Shown here: positions 1 through 9,750 of the stretch, one piece after another
Layout of the letters: each line of letters opens with the position of its first letter
How positions within the stretch are numbered: the first letter of the stretch is position 1
Source of the DNA: Phenylobacterium sp. J367
Lineage (GTDB): Bacteria; Pseudomonadota; Alphaproteobacteria; Caulobacterales; Caulobacteraceae
Direction of reading: 5' to 3'
DNA: 64,000 nt
Assembly: GCF_024699985.1 (NCBI RefSeq)
Contig: NZ_JAJONA010000001.1
Span: 124,001 to 188,000 of the forward strand
Program-made: the position numbers and the translations under genes
The notes under the pieces: model-generated
Told to the model about the DNA's origin: nothing
The model's database searches: none
The model's input: only the letters and a program-made list of their open reading frames with translations

Positions 1-51
1 GACGGCGATCGGCTGGTCGCGCGCCTGGGCGCGCCGTTCGACCTGGACTAG
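1..51 (+). CDS. 3' end of an unidentified gene
   Basis: Only the last 16 codons and a TAG stop lie in the window; they read DGDRLVARLGAPFDLD in frame 1. It converges on flgL, whose stop lies 18 bases beyond. The fragment is too short to assign a family. Confidence 0.4.
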   Translation, partial: DGDRLVARLGAPFDLD

Positions 52-69
52 GGAACGGCGCGCGCGCGC

Positions 70-1005
70 CTACTGAAGCAGCTTCAGCAGCGAGGTGTTC
101 TGCAGGGTGATGAACACCTGCGCCGCGGCTTGGACCGACATCTGGGCGGCGGAGAGCTCGGTGGCGGCCCTGGTCATGTCGGCGTCGGTGATGTCGCCCA
201 CCATGCCGGCGAGCGTGTTGGCCCGCGTCGCCACATCGTCCTTCACATCGTCGACCCGCTTCTGCACCAGGCCGTTGCGGCCGGTCAGGACGGTGAGGTC
301 GGAGCGGATGGTCTCCCAGGGGCCGAGCTGACTTTCCAGGAAGGTCTGCTGGGCGTCGGTGAGCTTGCCGTCCAGCGGGCCGGAGGGGCCCTCGTGGAAG
401 GCCTTGATCGCCTGGAAGGCGGCGAGCATCTGGGTTCCCAGGTCCGAGGCCAGCATGCCGGTGGTGACGACGGTGCTGTCGTCCAGCTTGGCCTGGGCCT
501 GGAAGTTGTCGTTTCTGAAGAAGCTGGCGATGGCCGGCAGCGGCGGGCCGACCAGGTCGTCGAGCTTGGTCGCCGTGACGGGCTTGGTGTCCACCTGGCC
601 GCCGGCGAACAGGTACTTGCCGCCATAGCGGGCGTTCATGCCCTCCAGCCCGTTGCGAAGCTGGGCCTCCAGCTCTTCCATCAGGGTGCCGGCGTCGCCC
701 GCGGCGATGGAATCCAGGACCGCCTGCCGGGTCGCCCCGGCCGCGTCGGTGATCTGGTTGAGCGCCGTGTCCTGGGTGGTCAGCTTGTCGGCGATCATCA
801 TGTGCTGCTCGGCGTAGACGTCGAGCCTCGTCTGCACCGAGCGCATGGCGGTGAGCATCTCGGCCTTGCGCGCATAGTCCTTCAGGTCCTTGCCGACCTT
901 CTGGGTGGCGACCTGATCGGAGGCCTCGGCCTGCCGCGCCTGGGCGGCGAGGAGATTCTGCAGGACGGCGGAATAGCTGCCGCTGGTGGAAACGCGGGTG
1001 ACCAT
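70..1005 (-). CDS. flgL: flagellar hook-filament junction protein FlgL
   Basis: 311-residue FlgL (HAP3) homologue. It joins the hook, through FlgK, to the flagellin filament outside the cell and is exported by the flagellar type III apparatus. The N-terminus (MVTRVSTSGSYSAVLQNL) and the amphipathic C-terminal helix (FITLQNTSLLKLLQ) are the flagellin-like ends that pack in the axial structure, with a variable middle. It starts 13 bases after the flgK stop on the same strand, so flgK-flgL is read as one operon. The length is usual for the family and there is no frame damage. Confidence 0.9.
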   Translation of the reverse strand: MVTRVSTSGSYSAVLQNLLAAQARQAEASDQVATQKVGKDLKDYARKAEMLTAMRSVQTRLDVYAEQHMMIADKLTTQDTALNQITDAAGATRQAVLDSIAAGDAGTLMEELEAQLRNGLEGMNARYGGKYLFAGGQVDTKPVTATKLDDLVGPPLPAIASFFRNDNFQAQAKLDDSTVVTTGMLASDLGTQMLAAFQAIKAFHEGPSGPLDGKLTDAQQTFLESQLGPWETIRSDLTVLTGRNGLVQKRVDDVKDDVATRANTLAGMVGDITDADMTRAATELSAAQMSVQAAAQVFITLQNTSLLKLLQ

Positions 1006-1018
1006 CTGAACTCGTTCC

Positions 1019-3121
1019 TCAGACCATCTGGACCAGGACGTCGAAGAGGTCCTTCGCGGCCTGGATCATCCGAGCCGACGCATTGAACGCCTGCTGGTAG
1101 GTGGTGAGCCGGACGAGTTCTTCGTCCAGATTGACGCCCTCGACCGCCTGGCGGCGGGCGCTGGCTTCGTCGAGCACGGCCTTCGCGCTCTCCTTGCGGG
1201 TCTGGGCCGACGCGGCGTCGCGGCCGATCGAGCCGCCGAACTCCGAGGCGTAGCGGCTGACCGTCATGGTCACGTCGCCCAGCGAGCCGGCGGCCTGGAA
1301 GAGCTGGCTGACGTCGCCGGAGGCCGAGAGCGCCAGCGCGCCGCGGCCGTCGCCGGGCCGGAGCGCCGGCTGGCCGGCGGCGACCGTCAGGTCGAGCTTG
1401 CCGAAGGCCAGCTTGGTGGGGTCGGCCACCAGCCTGGCGTTGACCTCGAAGCGGTCGGCCCGGGCCGTGCGCTCGGCGACGCCGAGGCCGAAGAGCTGGC
1501 TGATCGAGGGGCCGCCGACGCCGCGGCGGGTGGCGTCGGTGTTCACCGACAGGTTCGCGTTGATCGGGGCGAGCGCCTTGAAGCTCATCGCCCCGTTGGC
1601 GTCGAGGGTGAAGGACCCGTAGCCGCCGACGCCGGTGAGGGGGTCGTTCAGGGCGGTCAGCAGGTCGGCCATGGTCGCGCCGGCCGGGACGGTGACCGCC
1701 ACTTCCTGCAGCGGCTTGCCGTCGGCCTGGGCGAGCGTGAACTTGATCTGGTCGCCGGGGATGAAGCCGTGCGGATCGGTGGACTTCAGGCCGGTCTCGT
1801 AGGTCGTGTAGCCGGTCGAGCGGACGATGTCGTTCAGGCCGAAGAAGTGCGAGAACTGGCGTCCCGCCTTCATCGAGGTGCCCTCGTCGACGGCCACGCC
1901 GCGGCCGGCGCCGACCGCGGCGATCGAGAGCGCGCCATCGGTGAACGTCGCCGAACCGGCCGGGGTGAGCGCGATGTTCAGGTCGGCGAGGAAGGTGGCG
2001 GACGAGAACGCCCCGCCGGGCGCGCCGTTGACCGTGAAGGTCGAGGTGTCGAAGTCGATCTCGACCTTGTGTTGCACCACCCCGGTGGCGTCGACGATGG
2101 CCACCGTGCTCTTGCCGGTGAAGCCGCTGACGGCGGTGGCCAGGTCGAGGCCGGTCAGACGGCCATTCAGCGACGAGGGCGCCGGGATCGAGGACGAGGC
2201 GTTGTGGGCGGCGTTCAGCCGCTCGCTGGCCCGGGCCACGAACTCCCCGAGCTGGTTGGAGAGCTCCGGCAGCTTGGTGTCGCGCAGGTCCATCAGGCCG
2301 CGGATCTCGCCGCCCGGCACCTGGATCGCCTGGGTCGAGCCGATGCCGCCGGCCGGCGTCACCTTGATATAGCCGCGCGTGGTGTCCGTGCGCACGTAGG
2401 ACAGGGTGGCGGCCCCGTCGCCGGCCAGCTTCACGCCCTCGGCCGAGCGGATGTCGACGCCGCCGCCGGGGCGCTTGGTGACCTGGACGCTCATCAGGCC
2501 GGAGAGCTCGTCCACCAGGCCCGACTGGATGTTCTCCGAGCCGGAGCTGTCCTGCTCGATCAGCCAGGCGCGGCTGATGTCCCCGTTCAGCCGGTTGATC
2601 TGGCCCAGGAGCTCGTTGACGCGCTCGACGTTGCCTCCGATCCGCGTCTCGATCGTGTTCCCCAGCTCGTCGATCTGGGTGTTGATCCGGTTGGCCTCGG
2701 AGAGGAAGTCCTCGATGTTGCCGATCGACTGGCTGCGCAGCAGGCTGGACGACGGATCGTCGGCCGCCGCGGCGAAGGCGGCGTAGGCCTTGTCGAGCCG
2801 GTTGAAGAAGAAGTTCTCGTCCGACGGGTCGCCGAATAGGGCCTGGGCGGTGTCCAGGTATTCGGAGAACACGCCCCACCGGGAGGATTCCGAATTGGCC
2901 GTGTAGCTGGCGAGCTGCAGGTACTGGTCGGTCACCCGCTTGATGGCGGTGACCTCGACGCCCATGCCCACGCCATTGACGACGATCGGGCGCTGCTCGA
3001 CCTCCTTGCGGACGTAGCCGGGCGTGTTGACGTTCGAAATGTTGTCGGAGACCGCGCGCAGCCCCGTCTGCGCGGCCATCAGGCCCGAGCCGGCGGTACG
3101 CAGGGTCATATTGATCGACAT
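1019..3121 (-). CDS. flgK: flagellar hook-associated protein FlgK
   Basis: 700-residue FlgK (HAP1), the first hook-filament junction protein. The N-terminal rod/hook motif is clear (MSINMTLRTAGSGLMAAQTGL, then VSDNISNVNTPGYVRKEV at about residues 24-41), as is the C-terminal flg_bbr-like segment (LDEELVRLTTYQQAFNASARM). It is the first gene of a minus-strand flgK-flgL operon behind a sigma-54 type promoter at 3267-3281, giving a leader of roughly 130 bases. Divergent to fliK-flgD-flgE, the arrangement known for the Caulobacter hook cluster. Confidence 0.92.
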   Translation of the reverse strand: MSINMTLRTAGSGLMAAQTGLRAVSDNISNVNTPGYVRKEVEQRPIVVNGVGMGVEVTAIKRVTDQYLQLASYTANSESSRWGVFSEYLDTAQALFGDPSDENFFFNRLDKAYAAFAAAADDPSSSLLRSQSIGNIEDFLSEANRINTQIDELGNTIETRIGGNVERVNELLGQINRLNGDISRAWLIEQDSSGSENIQSGLVDELSGLMSVQVTKRPGGGVDIRSAEGVKLAGDGAATLSYVRTDTTRGYIKVTPAGGIGSTQAIQVPGGEIRGLMDLRDTKLPELSNQLGEFVARASERLNAAHNASSSIPAPSSLNGRLTGLDLATAVSGFTGKSTVAIVDATGVVQHKVEIDFDTSTFTVNGAPGGAFSSATFLADLNIALTPAGSATFTDGALSIAAVGAGRGVAVDEGTSMKAGRQFSHFFGLNDIVRSTGYTTYETGLKSTDPHGFIPGDQIKFTLAQADGKPLQEVAVTVPAGATMADLLTALNDPLTGVGGYGSFTLDANGAMSFKALAPINANLSVNTDATRRGVGGPSISQLFGLGVAERTARADRFEVNARLVADPTKLAFGKLDLTVAAGQPALRPGDGRGALALSASGDVSQLFQAAGSLGDVTMTVSRYASEFGGSIGRDAASAQTRKESAKAVLDEASARRQAVEGVNLDEELVRLTTYQQAFNASARMIQAAKDLFDVLVQMV

Positions 3122-3136
3122 GCTCTAACCCCCAAG

Positions 3137-3175
3137 CCCGGCAAAGCCTGCGCGCCCCGGCGGTTTCTGCCGGGA
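3137..3175. promoter_or_regulatory. candidate FlbD (ftr-like) sites in the flgK leader
   Basis: Two related GC-rich elements follow one another: CCCGGCAAAGCCTGCG at 3137-3152 and the partial palindrome CCCCGGCGGTTTCTGCCGGG at 3156-3175. In Caulobacter, FlbD activates or represses sigma-54 flagellar promoters through ftr elements that can lie about 100 bases downstream of the start. The location fits; the match to ftr is from memory and only approximate. Confidence 0.3.
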
Positions 3176-3266
3176 CTTTCTCGGAACACACGCGCGCCGC
3201 GCTAGGAAAAGTCCTTGTTTTTCAACGTCTGCCTTTCAGGCGCCGATGATCAACGTGGTTAACCGC

Positions 3267-3281
3267 GCAAGAGGGATGCCA
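3267..3281 (-). promoter_or_regulatory. sigma-54 promoter for flgK-flgL
   Basis: The minus strand reads TGGCATCCCTCTTGC, matching the RpoN -24/-12 form TGGCAC-N5-TTGC with the obligatory GG-N10-GC spacing. The predicted start is near 3255, about 130 bases ahead of the flgK ATG. Late flagellar genes in Caulobacter are RpoN- and FlbD-dependent. Confidence 0.75.
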
Positions 3282-3337
3282 GTCCGGAAAGGCCCACAAC
3301 CGGGGCGGCAGGGAATGCACCAGCAGCGCAAGTCTGG

Positions 3338-3354
3338 CCCGGCAATTTCCGCCG
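3338..3354. promoter_or_regulatory. candidate ftr-like element between the divergent hook promoters
   Basis: CCCGGCAATTTCCGCCG shares the CCCGGCAA core with the element at 3137-3152 and sits midway between the two sigma-54 promoters, where a shared enhancer-binding site would be expected. The assignment to FlbD is inference. Confidence 0.3.
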
Positions 3355-3419
3355 AAACCGGTTGGCGCCGGGGCGCCCGAGAGGTGGTTTTCTTCCGCAA
3401 AAACAACGCCGTGCCAGTG

Positions 3420-3434
3420 TGGCGCAAAGGTTGC
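3420..3434 (+). promoter_or_regulatory. sigma-54 promoter for fliK-flgD-flgE
   Basis: TGGCGCAAAGGTTGC has the GG-N10-GC spacing of an RpoN promoter and faces fliK. The predicted start is near 3446, about 60 bases ahead of the fliK start codon. It mirrors the minus-strand promoter at 3267-3281. Confidence 0.78.
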
Positions 3435-3504
3435 TCCGGAAACTCCGAACGATTCCGGCGCAGCAGGCGCCTCGACCGCAAGCCGTCCACCTCGAGGCCC
3501 GCAA

Positions 3505-5086
3505 GTGACCGCGTCCCTGCTCAATGTCTCCGCCCTGACCGGTGCGGGCTCCATGCCCCAGCCCGGCCTCGCCGCCGCCGCCGCCGGTGCCGCCGGCGTG
3601 CAGGATCCCGCCCAGGCGTTCGAGGCGATGATGGCCGCCTTCCTGGGCCAGATCACCGCCCCCCGAGGCGGCGCCCCAGGGCCAGGCCGCGGCCCAGCCC
3701 ATGGCCGCCGCCGTGGTCGCGCAGCCCCTCGTCGTCGACGCCGACGCCGCCACGGAGGGCGAAGGCCAAGGCGAGAGCGAGGGCGACGGCGAGGCGGTCC
3801 CCGCCGAGGCCGCCGTGGATGTGAACGCCGCGGTGGTCGCCGCCCTCGTCGAGACGCCCCCTGCCCCCGTCCAGCCCATCGTCGCCACGGCCGCGACCGC
3901 GCCCGCGGCGACCGAGGTCGCCGCCCAGGCCCTGCCGACTGAGGGCCGGACGAGGCCGTCCGGCCAGCCGGTCGGCGCCCCCGTCCCCGCCGAGGCCCTG
4001 CCGGACGCGAGCGCGCCGATCGAGGCCGCGAGCGCCGATGGCGAGATCGTCGCGGCCGACGCCGAGACCGAGGCGGCGGCGCCCGAGACCGCCCGGCCGG
4101 TGAAGCTGCCCGACGCCGCTCCGCCGCGGGCGGCCGCGCCGGCCAGCCCGCAGGCCCCGGTCCAGGCGGCCCCGCAGGTCCAGGCCCAGGCCCAGGCCGC
4201 GCCGACCGAGGCCCATGATCCTGCCGTCACGGCTGAGGCGGCGGACGCCGCCGCGACGCCGGCCGCCGACACCGCCCAGGCCGCCGCCGCCGCGAGCGCG
4301 CCGGCCACTGCCCGCACCGCCGAAGCGGCCCAGCCGCGCAAGGCCGAGGCCCGCTCCGACAAGGGCGGCGACCGCGTGGAGGCCTTCGCCGCCGCCGAGC
4401 CCGGCCAGGCGTCCGCGGCGCCGCGCGTCGCCCCGGTGAACGCCAAGGCCGAAGCCGCCAAGCCGGGCGCCGAGCGGCCCAATGACATCCCGACGCCCGC
4501 TGCCGCCGCCGATCCCACGGCCGCGCCGGCCGCCGCCGACCACGCGGACAGCGCCATCGCCCACGAGAGCCCGAGCACGGAGCGCCCGGCGCAGGCGGCT
4601 GCCGCCAGCGCGCACGCCGCGGCCCAGGTGCGCGGTTCACCGGAGACCGTCGCCAGCCTCTCGGCCCAGATCCTCAAGAAGCTGGACGGCCGCACGACGC
4701 GCTTCGACGTGCAGCTCACCCCCGAAGGCCTCGGCATGGTCGACGTCCGGGTGGAGATCGGCCAGCACGGCCGGGTGAGCGCGGCGCTCGCCTTCGAGAA
4801 CCCGCAGGCCGCCCAGGAGCTCAAGGCCCGGGCCAACGACCTGCAGAAGGCTCTGGAACAGGCCGGGTTCGACCTTTCCGGCGGCATGAGCTTCGACGTC
4901 GCCGGCGACCAGGGCCGGCCGAGCCACGGCTTCCTGGGCGGCGACAACCAGCCCGACACCGGCGCGGCGTTCCGCGGCAAGGCGTTCCGCGCCGCGCTCG
5001 ACACCGCCGATCAGGCGGACACCGTCGCCGCCGGGCCGCTGACGCTCCGGCGCGGCGTAACCGCCGGCCTCGACGTGCGGATCTAG
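3505..5086 (+). CDS. fliK: flagellar hook-length control protein FliK (one suspect +1 indel)
   Basis: The restored protein is about 526 residues. FliK is secreted by the flagellar export gate and measures the hook before the switch to filament export. A long Ala/Pro/Glu-rich low-complexity region is followed by a C-terminal Flg_hook domain (LTPEGLGMVDVRVEIGQHGR). The GTG start at 3505 follows a weak GAGG. The frame breaks in the C6 run 3659-3664: dropping one C joins ...FLGQITAP to EAAPQGQAAAQP with no stop. It is the first gene behind the sigma-54 promoter, 11 bases from flgD. The composition is extreme, so the N-terminal half is recognised mainly by context. Confidence 0.82.
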
Positions 5087-5097
5087 GGACCAAGCCC

Positions 5098-5853
5098 ATG
5101 GCCATTTCCAACGTCGACGCCACAGGCACAGCCACCACCGCCGGCTCGCGCACGCGGCTAGCCGAGAACTTCGACACCTTCCTGACCCTGCTGACCACCC
5201 AGCTCCGGAACCAGGATCCGCTGTCGCCAATGGATTCCAACCAGTTCACCCAGCAGATGGTCCAGATGACCGGCGTCGAGCAGCAGCTGCTGACCAACGA
5301 CCTCTTGGGCAAGCTGGTGGCCAACTCCAACTCCGGCATCTCCACGGCCGTCAGCCTGATCGGCAAGGAGGTGCGAGCGGTCAGCGACACCGCCGCCATC
5401 CAGGGCGGCAAGGCCCAGTGGATCTACGACCTCGACCGCGAGGCCGAGAGCGTGACCATGGAAATCCTCGACGCCCAGGGCAACCGGGTCGCCTCGAAGA
5501 CCCTGTCGGGCGACGACCTGAAGGCCGGCGAGCACACCTTCACCTGGGACGGCAAGAACTTCTCCGGCCAGGCCCTGCCGAACGGCGGCGCCTACACGCT
5601 GAAGGTCACCGCCAAGGACTCCACCGGCACGGCCGTGCCCACCTCGACCTACATCCAGGGCCTGGTGGCCGGGGTCGAGCAGCAGGACGGCCAGACCATG
5701 CTGACCGTCAACGGCGCCCGGGTCGCCTGGGACAGGGTCGCCAGCATCTTCCAGCCCGCACCGGCCAACGACGACACCGCCGGCACAGGCTCCACCAACA
5801 CCGCCTCGGGCGACGAGACGTCCGAGGATCCCGACATCAACGCCACCGGCTGA
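5098..5853 (+). CDS. flgD: flagellar hook assembly protein FlgD
   Basis: 251-residue FlgD, the hook-cap scaffold needed for FlgE polymerisation and lost once the hook is complete. The conserved N-terminal block is present (NFDTFLTLLTTQLRNQDPLS, then NQFTQQMVQMTGVEQQL at about residues 47-63). It is followed by the FlgD Ig-like/tudor core around GEHTFTWDGKNFSGQALPNG. The ATG is 11 bases after the fliK stop. The acidic Thr/Ser-rich C-terminal tail is lineage-specific. Confidence 0.92.
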   Translation: MAISNVDATGTATTAGSRTRLAENFDTFLTLLTTQLRNQDPLSPMDSNQFTQQMVQMTGVEQQLLTNDLLGKLVANSNSGISTAVSLIGKEVRAVSDTAAIQGGKAQWIYDLDREAESVTMEILDAQGNRVASKTLSGDDLKAGEHTFTWDGKNFSGQALPNGGAYTLKVTAKDSTGTAVPTSTYIQGLVAGVEQQDGQTMLTVNGARVAWDRVASIFQPAPANDDTAGTGSTNTASGDETSEDPDINATG

Positions 5854-5936
5854 ACGCCAGTGGACGCGACGGCAGAAAGGCGCCGTTCCGCATCCGCAGT
5901 ACGCGGATCACCAGAAAGACAGAACGGAACGAACCC

Positions 5937-7344
5937 ATGAGCATCAATTCCGCAATGCTGGCCGGCGTGTCCGGGCTGGTCTCAAACTCCTCGGCCCTCG
6001 CGGCGATCTCGGACAACATCGCCAACGTCAACACCGTCGCCTACAAGCGCACCCAGGTGAACTTCGGCAGCGTGGTCACCGCCCAGATGGCCGGCCGCTA
6101 CTCCGCCGGCGGCGTGCAGGGCGTGAACCGCAACTTCATCAGCCAGCAGGGCCTCGTGCAGGCCGCCAGCTCGCCCACGGACCTGGCGATCTCGGGGGAA
6201 GGCTTCTTCATCGCCACCCAGAAGAGCTCGAACCTGACGAGCGCCGACGCCCGCATGTTCACGCGCTCCGGCTCCTTCACGGTCGACGCCGACGGCTACC
6301 TGGTCAACGACGCCCGCCTCTACCTGCAGGGCTGGCTGGTGCAGGACAACGGCTCGTTCGACATCAATCCCCTCGGACCTCAACAAGCTCGACCCGATCA
6401 ACGTCCGGGGCCTGGGCTCGGCGGTCTCGCAGACCACCGAGGTGAAGGTCAGCGCGAACCTGAACAAGGAGACGCCCTACTCGCCGGCGATCGCCCCGGC
6501 CCTGACCTACGCCGCCACGCCCGGCGACAGCATGGCCGACTACGCCGACGACCCGGCGACCGGCACGCGGCCCGACTTCACGCTCGAAATGAACGTGATC
6601 GACTCCACGGGCGGCAACCACAAGATCGCCATGGCCTTCCTGCGCGACGACGCTGCGCCCAACCAGTGGTACGCCGAGGTGTACGCCGTCCCCGCGACCG
6701 ACATCGACAACGGCGGCGCGGCGCCTCCCGGCCAGCTCGCCGCGGGGCTCGTGAACTTCAACGCTGACGGGACGATCGACCTGGCCGGCTCGACCCTGTT
6801 CGGCGGCTCGACGACGCCGCAGCTGGTGCTGGCCGCGTCGGACGATCCCGCCGCCCCGACCCTGGCGGCGCCCAAGTGGGCGACCGGCATCGGCATCCTG
6901 GGCCAGACCGTCGACCTCGACCTCGCCAAGCTGTCGCAGCTTTCCGAGCCCTCCACGGTCCGCTCGGTGACCGCCGACGGCGCGGGCGTCGGCAACGTCG
7001 TCGGCGTGCAGGTGGACGCCGAGGGCGTGGTCTCGGCGATCTTCGACAACAGCCAGGTGCGGAAGATCGCCAAGATCGCCATCGCCACCTTCCCGAACGC
7101 GGACGGCCTGACGCCGGTGAGCGGCAACGCCTACCGCGCCTCCGGAAAATCCGGGCAGCTTGTCATAAAGGAACCGGGGATTGGCGCGGGTCAGATCTCG
7201 CCGCAATCCCTCGAGGCGTCCACCGTCGACCTGTCGGCGGAGTTCACGGGCCTCATCCAGACCCAGAAAGCTTACTCGGCGTCTTCGCGGATCATCACCA
7301 CCGCCGACCAGATGCTGGAAGAATTGATCAACATTAAGCGATAA
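5937..7344 (+). CDS. flgE: flagellar hook protein FlgE (one suspect +1 indel)
   Basis: The restored protein is about 468 residues. The rod/hook motif (ALAAISDNIANVNTVAYKRT at about residues 20-39) and the FlgE-type DLAISGEGFFIA segment identify it. The C-terminal flg_bbr segment SAEFTGLIQTQKAYSASSR closes it. The frame breaks in the C4 run 6369-6372: one C fewer changes NPLGPQQ to NPSDLNKLDPINV, as expected for FlgE. It is the last gene of the plus-strand hook operon, and sciP follows, as in Caulobacter. It appears shorter than the Caulobacter crescentus hook protein, so the variable middle may be reduced. Confidence 0.88.
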
Positions 7345-7353
7345 GACTTGGCC

Positions 7354-7369
7354 TTTAACTACGGTTAAC
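7354..7369. promoter_or_regulatory. CtrA-like box upstream of sciP
   Basis: TTTAACTACGGTTAAC matches the CtrA full site TTAA-N7-TTAAC with one change (TTTA-N7-TTAAC). It lies about 145 bases ahead of the sciP ATG. A CcrM methylation site (GATTC) follows at 7443-7447. In Caulobacter sciP is activated by CtrA, so the position is meaningful. Confidence 0.6.
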
Positions 7370-7512
7370 GGCCAATGACTTCTATTGCTGTACCGATTTA
7401 GTACACGGGGAGGGTGATGGTTAGTCCTTTTTTTACTATCGCGATTCAGCGGCCGTTAGGAGCCGCCGCTTATGTTTCCCATCAACAGTGATGGTGGGAA
7501 AGGCGTAAAGCC

Positions 7513-7803
7513 ATGTTGCAGCAACAGCAGCAGACGCGCACGAACAGCCGCGGCGAAGCCTACGTCATCGGGCCCACGGGGGCTCCGTTGACGATCAAGG
7601 ATCTTCCCCCGGCCAATACCGGCCGTTGGGTCATCCGCCGCAAGGCGGAGGTCGTGGCCGCGGTTCGCGGCGGTCTGATCTCTCTGGAAGACGCCCTGGA
7701 GCGCTACCGGCTGACGTCGGAAGAGTTCACGGCGTGGATGGCCTCGATCGACCGCCATGGCATGGCGGGCCTTCGGACGACGCGCCTCCAACAGTATCGC
7801 TGA
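7513..7803 (+). CDS. sciP: CtrA inhibitor SciP (DUF1153)
   Basis: 96-residue SciP homologue. In Caulobacter this small helix-turn-helix protein binds CtrA-regulated promoters and blocks CtrA-dependent transcription in swarmer cells. The signature GRWVIRRKAEVVAAVRGG (about residues 37-54), LISLEDALERYRLTSEEF and the basic end LRTTRLQQYR are all present. The poly-Gln N-terminus (MLQQQQQ) is unusual. The upstream region holds a CtrA-like box and a GANTC site. A strong intrinsic terminator follows. Confidence 0.93.
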   Translation: MLQQQQQTRTNSRGEAYVIGPTGAPLTIKDLPPANTGRWVIRRKAEVVAAVRGGLISLEDALERYRLTSEEFTAWMASIDRHGMAGLRTTRLQQYR

Positions 7804-7839
7804 GCCTCTCTCCTCCCCCGGACAGGTTCGCGAAGTATC

Positions 7840-7880
7840 GCCCCCGCGCTCCCTCCAGCGCGGGGGCGCTTTCTTTTTTT
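7840..7880 (+). terminator. intrinsic terminator after sciP
   Basis: GCCCCCGCGCT pairs with AGCGCGGGGGC across a 6-base loop and is followed by a T-rich run (TTTCTTTTTTT). It separates sciP from the convergent RusA-like gene. Confidence 0.85.
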
Positions 7881-7897
7881 GTGGCGTCGCCTGACGC

Positions 7898-8284
7898 CTA
7901 GGGGTGAAACGGCCGGCCCATGGGCAGGTCGGAGATCTTGCGGACGGTGACGGTGATCCGCTCCCGCTCGCCGGCCGCCCGCTCCACCAAAAGCCGCGCC
8001 ACCTGGGCGTCGTCGTGGAAGGCGTAGCCCTTGATGGCGTCGAGGATCGCCTTGGCCAGGTTGTCGAGGTCGAGCCAGGGCGGGTCGCCCACATACTCCA
8101 TGCGGATCTCGACGGCGAACTCGCCCCAGGCGGGCCGCGAGCCGCGCCAGACCTTGCGGAAGAACTCGTAGATCAGGGGCTTGTAGTACTTGGCCTGGGT
8201 GGTCAGGCCGTCGATCACCACCTCGATCGCGCCCTCGCCTTCCCGGGCGCGCACCTTGCCGTGAGAGGTCCAGCCGTCATCCAT
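7898..8284 (-). CDS. RusA-like endodeoxyribonuclease
   Basis: A 128-residue protein with the RusA Holliday-junction resolvase core: [19 protein letters not shown] followed by [10 protein letters not shown]. The two acidic clusters are the expected metal ligands. RusA homodimers cut branched DNA. I start at 8284 (MDDGWTSHG) because the upstream in-frame stretch is Arg/Ala-rich and overlaps the fumC promoter side. Chromosomal copies without a phage context are common in Caulobacterales, so the physiological role is unclear. Confidence 0.75.
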   Translation of the reverse strand: MDDGWTSHGKVRAREGEGAIEVVIDGLTTQAKYYKPLIYEFFRKVWRGSRPAWGEFAVEIRMEYVGDPPWLDLDNLAKAILDAIKGYAFHDDAQVARLLVERAAGERERITVTVRKISDLPMGRPFHP

Positions 8285-8357
8285 CGCCCGCCTCTTAGCC
8301 TTTGCACGGGCGCAGCGTCTCGCTAAACCGGCCCCGCGAATTTGTTGGAGCCCCTGG

Positions 8358-9750
8358 ATGACCGCGACCCGCACCGAGACCGACACCTTCGGCCCCATCG
8401 AGGTGCCGGCCGACCGCTACTGGGGCGCCCAGACCCAGCGGAGCATCCAGAACTTCAAGATCGGCTGGGAGAAGCAGCCCAAGCCGGTGATCCGGGCGCT
8501 CGGCGTGGTGAAGCGCGCCGCGGCCGAAGCCAACATGGCGCTGGGCAAGCTGGATCCGACGATCGGGAACGCGATCGTCGCCGCCGCCCAGGAGGTCATC
8601 GACGGCAAGCTCGACGACCACTTCCCGCTGGTGGTCTGGCAGACCGGCTCCGGCACCCAGTCGAACATGAACGCCAACGAGGTGATCTCGAACCGGGCGA
8701 TCGAGATGATGGGCGGCCAGATGGGCTCGAAGACGCCCGTCCACCCCAACGACCACGTCAACATGAGCCAGTCGTCGAACGACACCTATCCGACGGCCAT
8801 GCACATCGCCGCCGCCGAGGAGGTCGCCCGTTCGGTGATGCCGGCGCTGGAGCACCTGCACGCGGCGCTGAAGAAGAAGGCCGTGGAGTTCGACCACATC
8901 ATCAAGATCGGCCGGACCCATACCCAGGACGCCACGCCGCTGACGCTCGGCCAGGAGTTCGGGGGGCTACTCCCACCAGGTCGCCATGTCGGTCCGGCGG
9001 ATCAAGGAGACCCTCTACGGGCTCTACGAGCTGGCCCAGGGCGGCACGGCAGTCGGCACCGGCCTGAACGCCCCCGTCGGCTTCGCCGAGAAGGTGGCCG
9101 AGCGGATCGCGGCGATCACCAAGCTGCCGTTCATCACCGCGCCCAACAAGTTCGAGGCGCTCGCCGCCCACGACGCCATGGTGTTCAGCCACGGGGCGCT
9201 CACCGCCGCAGCCGGCGCGCTCTTCAAGATCGCCAACGACCTGCGCTTCCTGGGCTCCGGCCCGCGCGCCGGCCTGGGGGAGCTGGCCCTGCCCGAGAAC
9301 GAACCGGGCTCCTCGATCATGCCGGGCAAGGTCAATCCGACCCAGGCCGAGGCCCTGACCATGGTCTGCGCCCACATCATGGGCAACCAGACGGCGATCG
9401 CCTTCGCCGGCAGCCAGGGCCATTTCGAGCTGAACGTCTTCAACCCGGTGATGGCCTACAACTTCCTGCAGTCCTGCCGCCTGCTGGCCGACGCCTCGAT
9501 CAGCTTCACCGACAACATGGTCGCCGGCACCGAGGCCCGCGAGGACAACATCAAGCACAACCTCGAGCGCTCGCTGATGCTGGTGACGGCGCTGAACGGC
9601 AAGCTCGGCTACGACAACTGCGCCAAGATCGCCAAGGCGGCGCACAAGAACGGCACCACGCTCCGCGAGGAGGCGGTCGGCGGCGGCTACCTGACGAACG
9701 AGGAGTTCGACGAGTGGGTGCGGCCGGAGAAGATGATCAGCCCGGGCTGA
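8358..9750 (+). CDS. fumC: class II fumarate hydratase FumC (one suspect +1 indel)
   Basis: About 463 residues once restored; interconverts fumarate and L-malate in the TCA cycle. The [14 protein letters not shown] motif, the [10 protein letters not shown] segment and the superfamily signature [11 protein letters not shown] are all visible. The frame breaks in the G6 run 8961-8966: removing one G changes EFGGLLPPG to [13 protein letters not shown], the normal sequence. The stop shares a base with the ATG of the downstream GNAT gene (TGATG), so translation is probably coupled. Confidence 0.93.

Noticed and set aside
882..3191. 769-codon open frame overlapping flgK and flgL
   Set aside because: Arg/Pro-rich shadow frame; FlgK and FlgL in the other frame match their families end to end.
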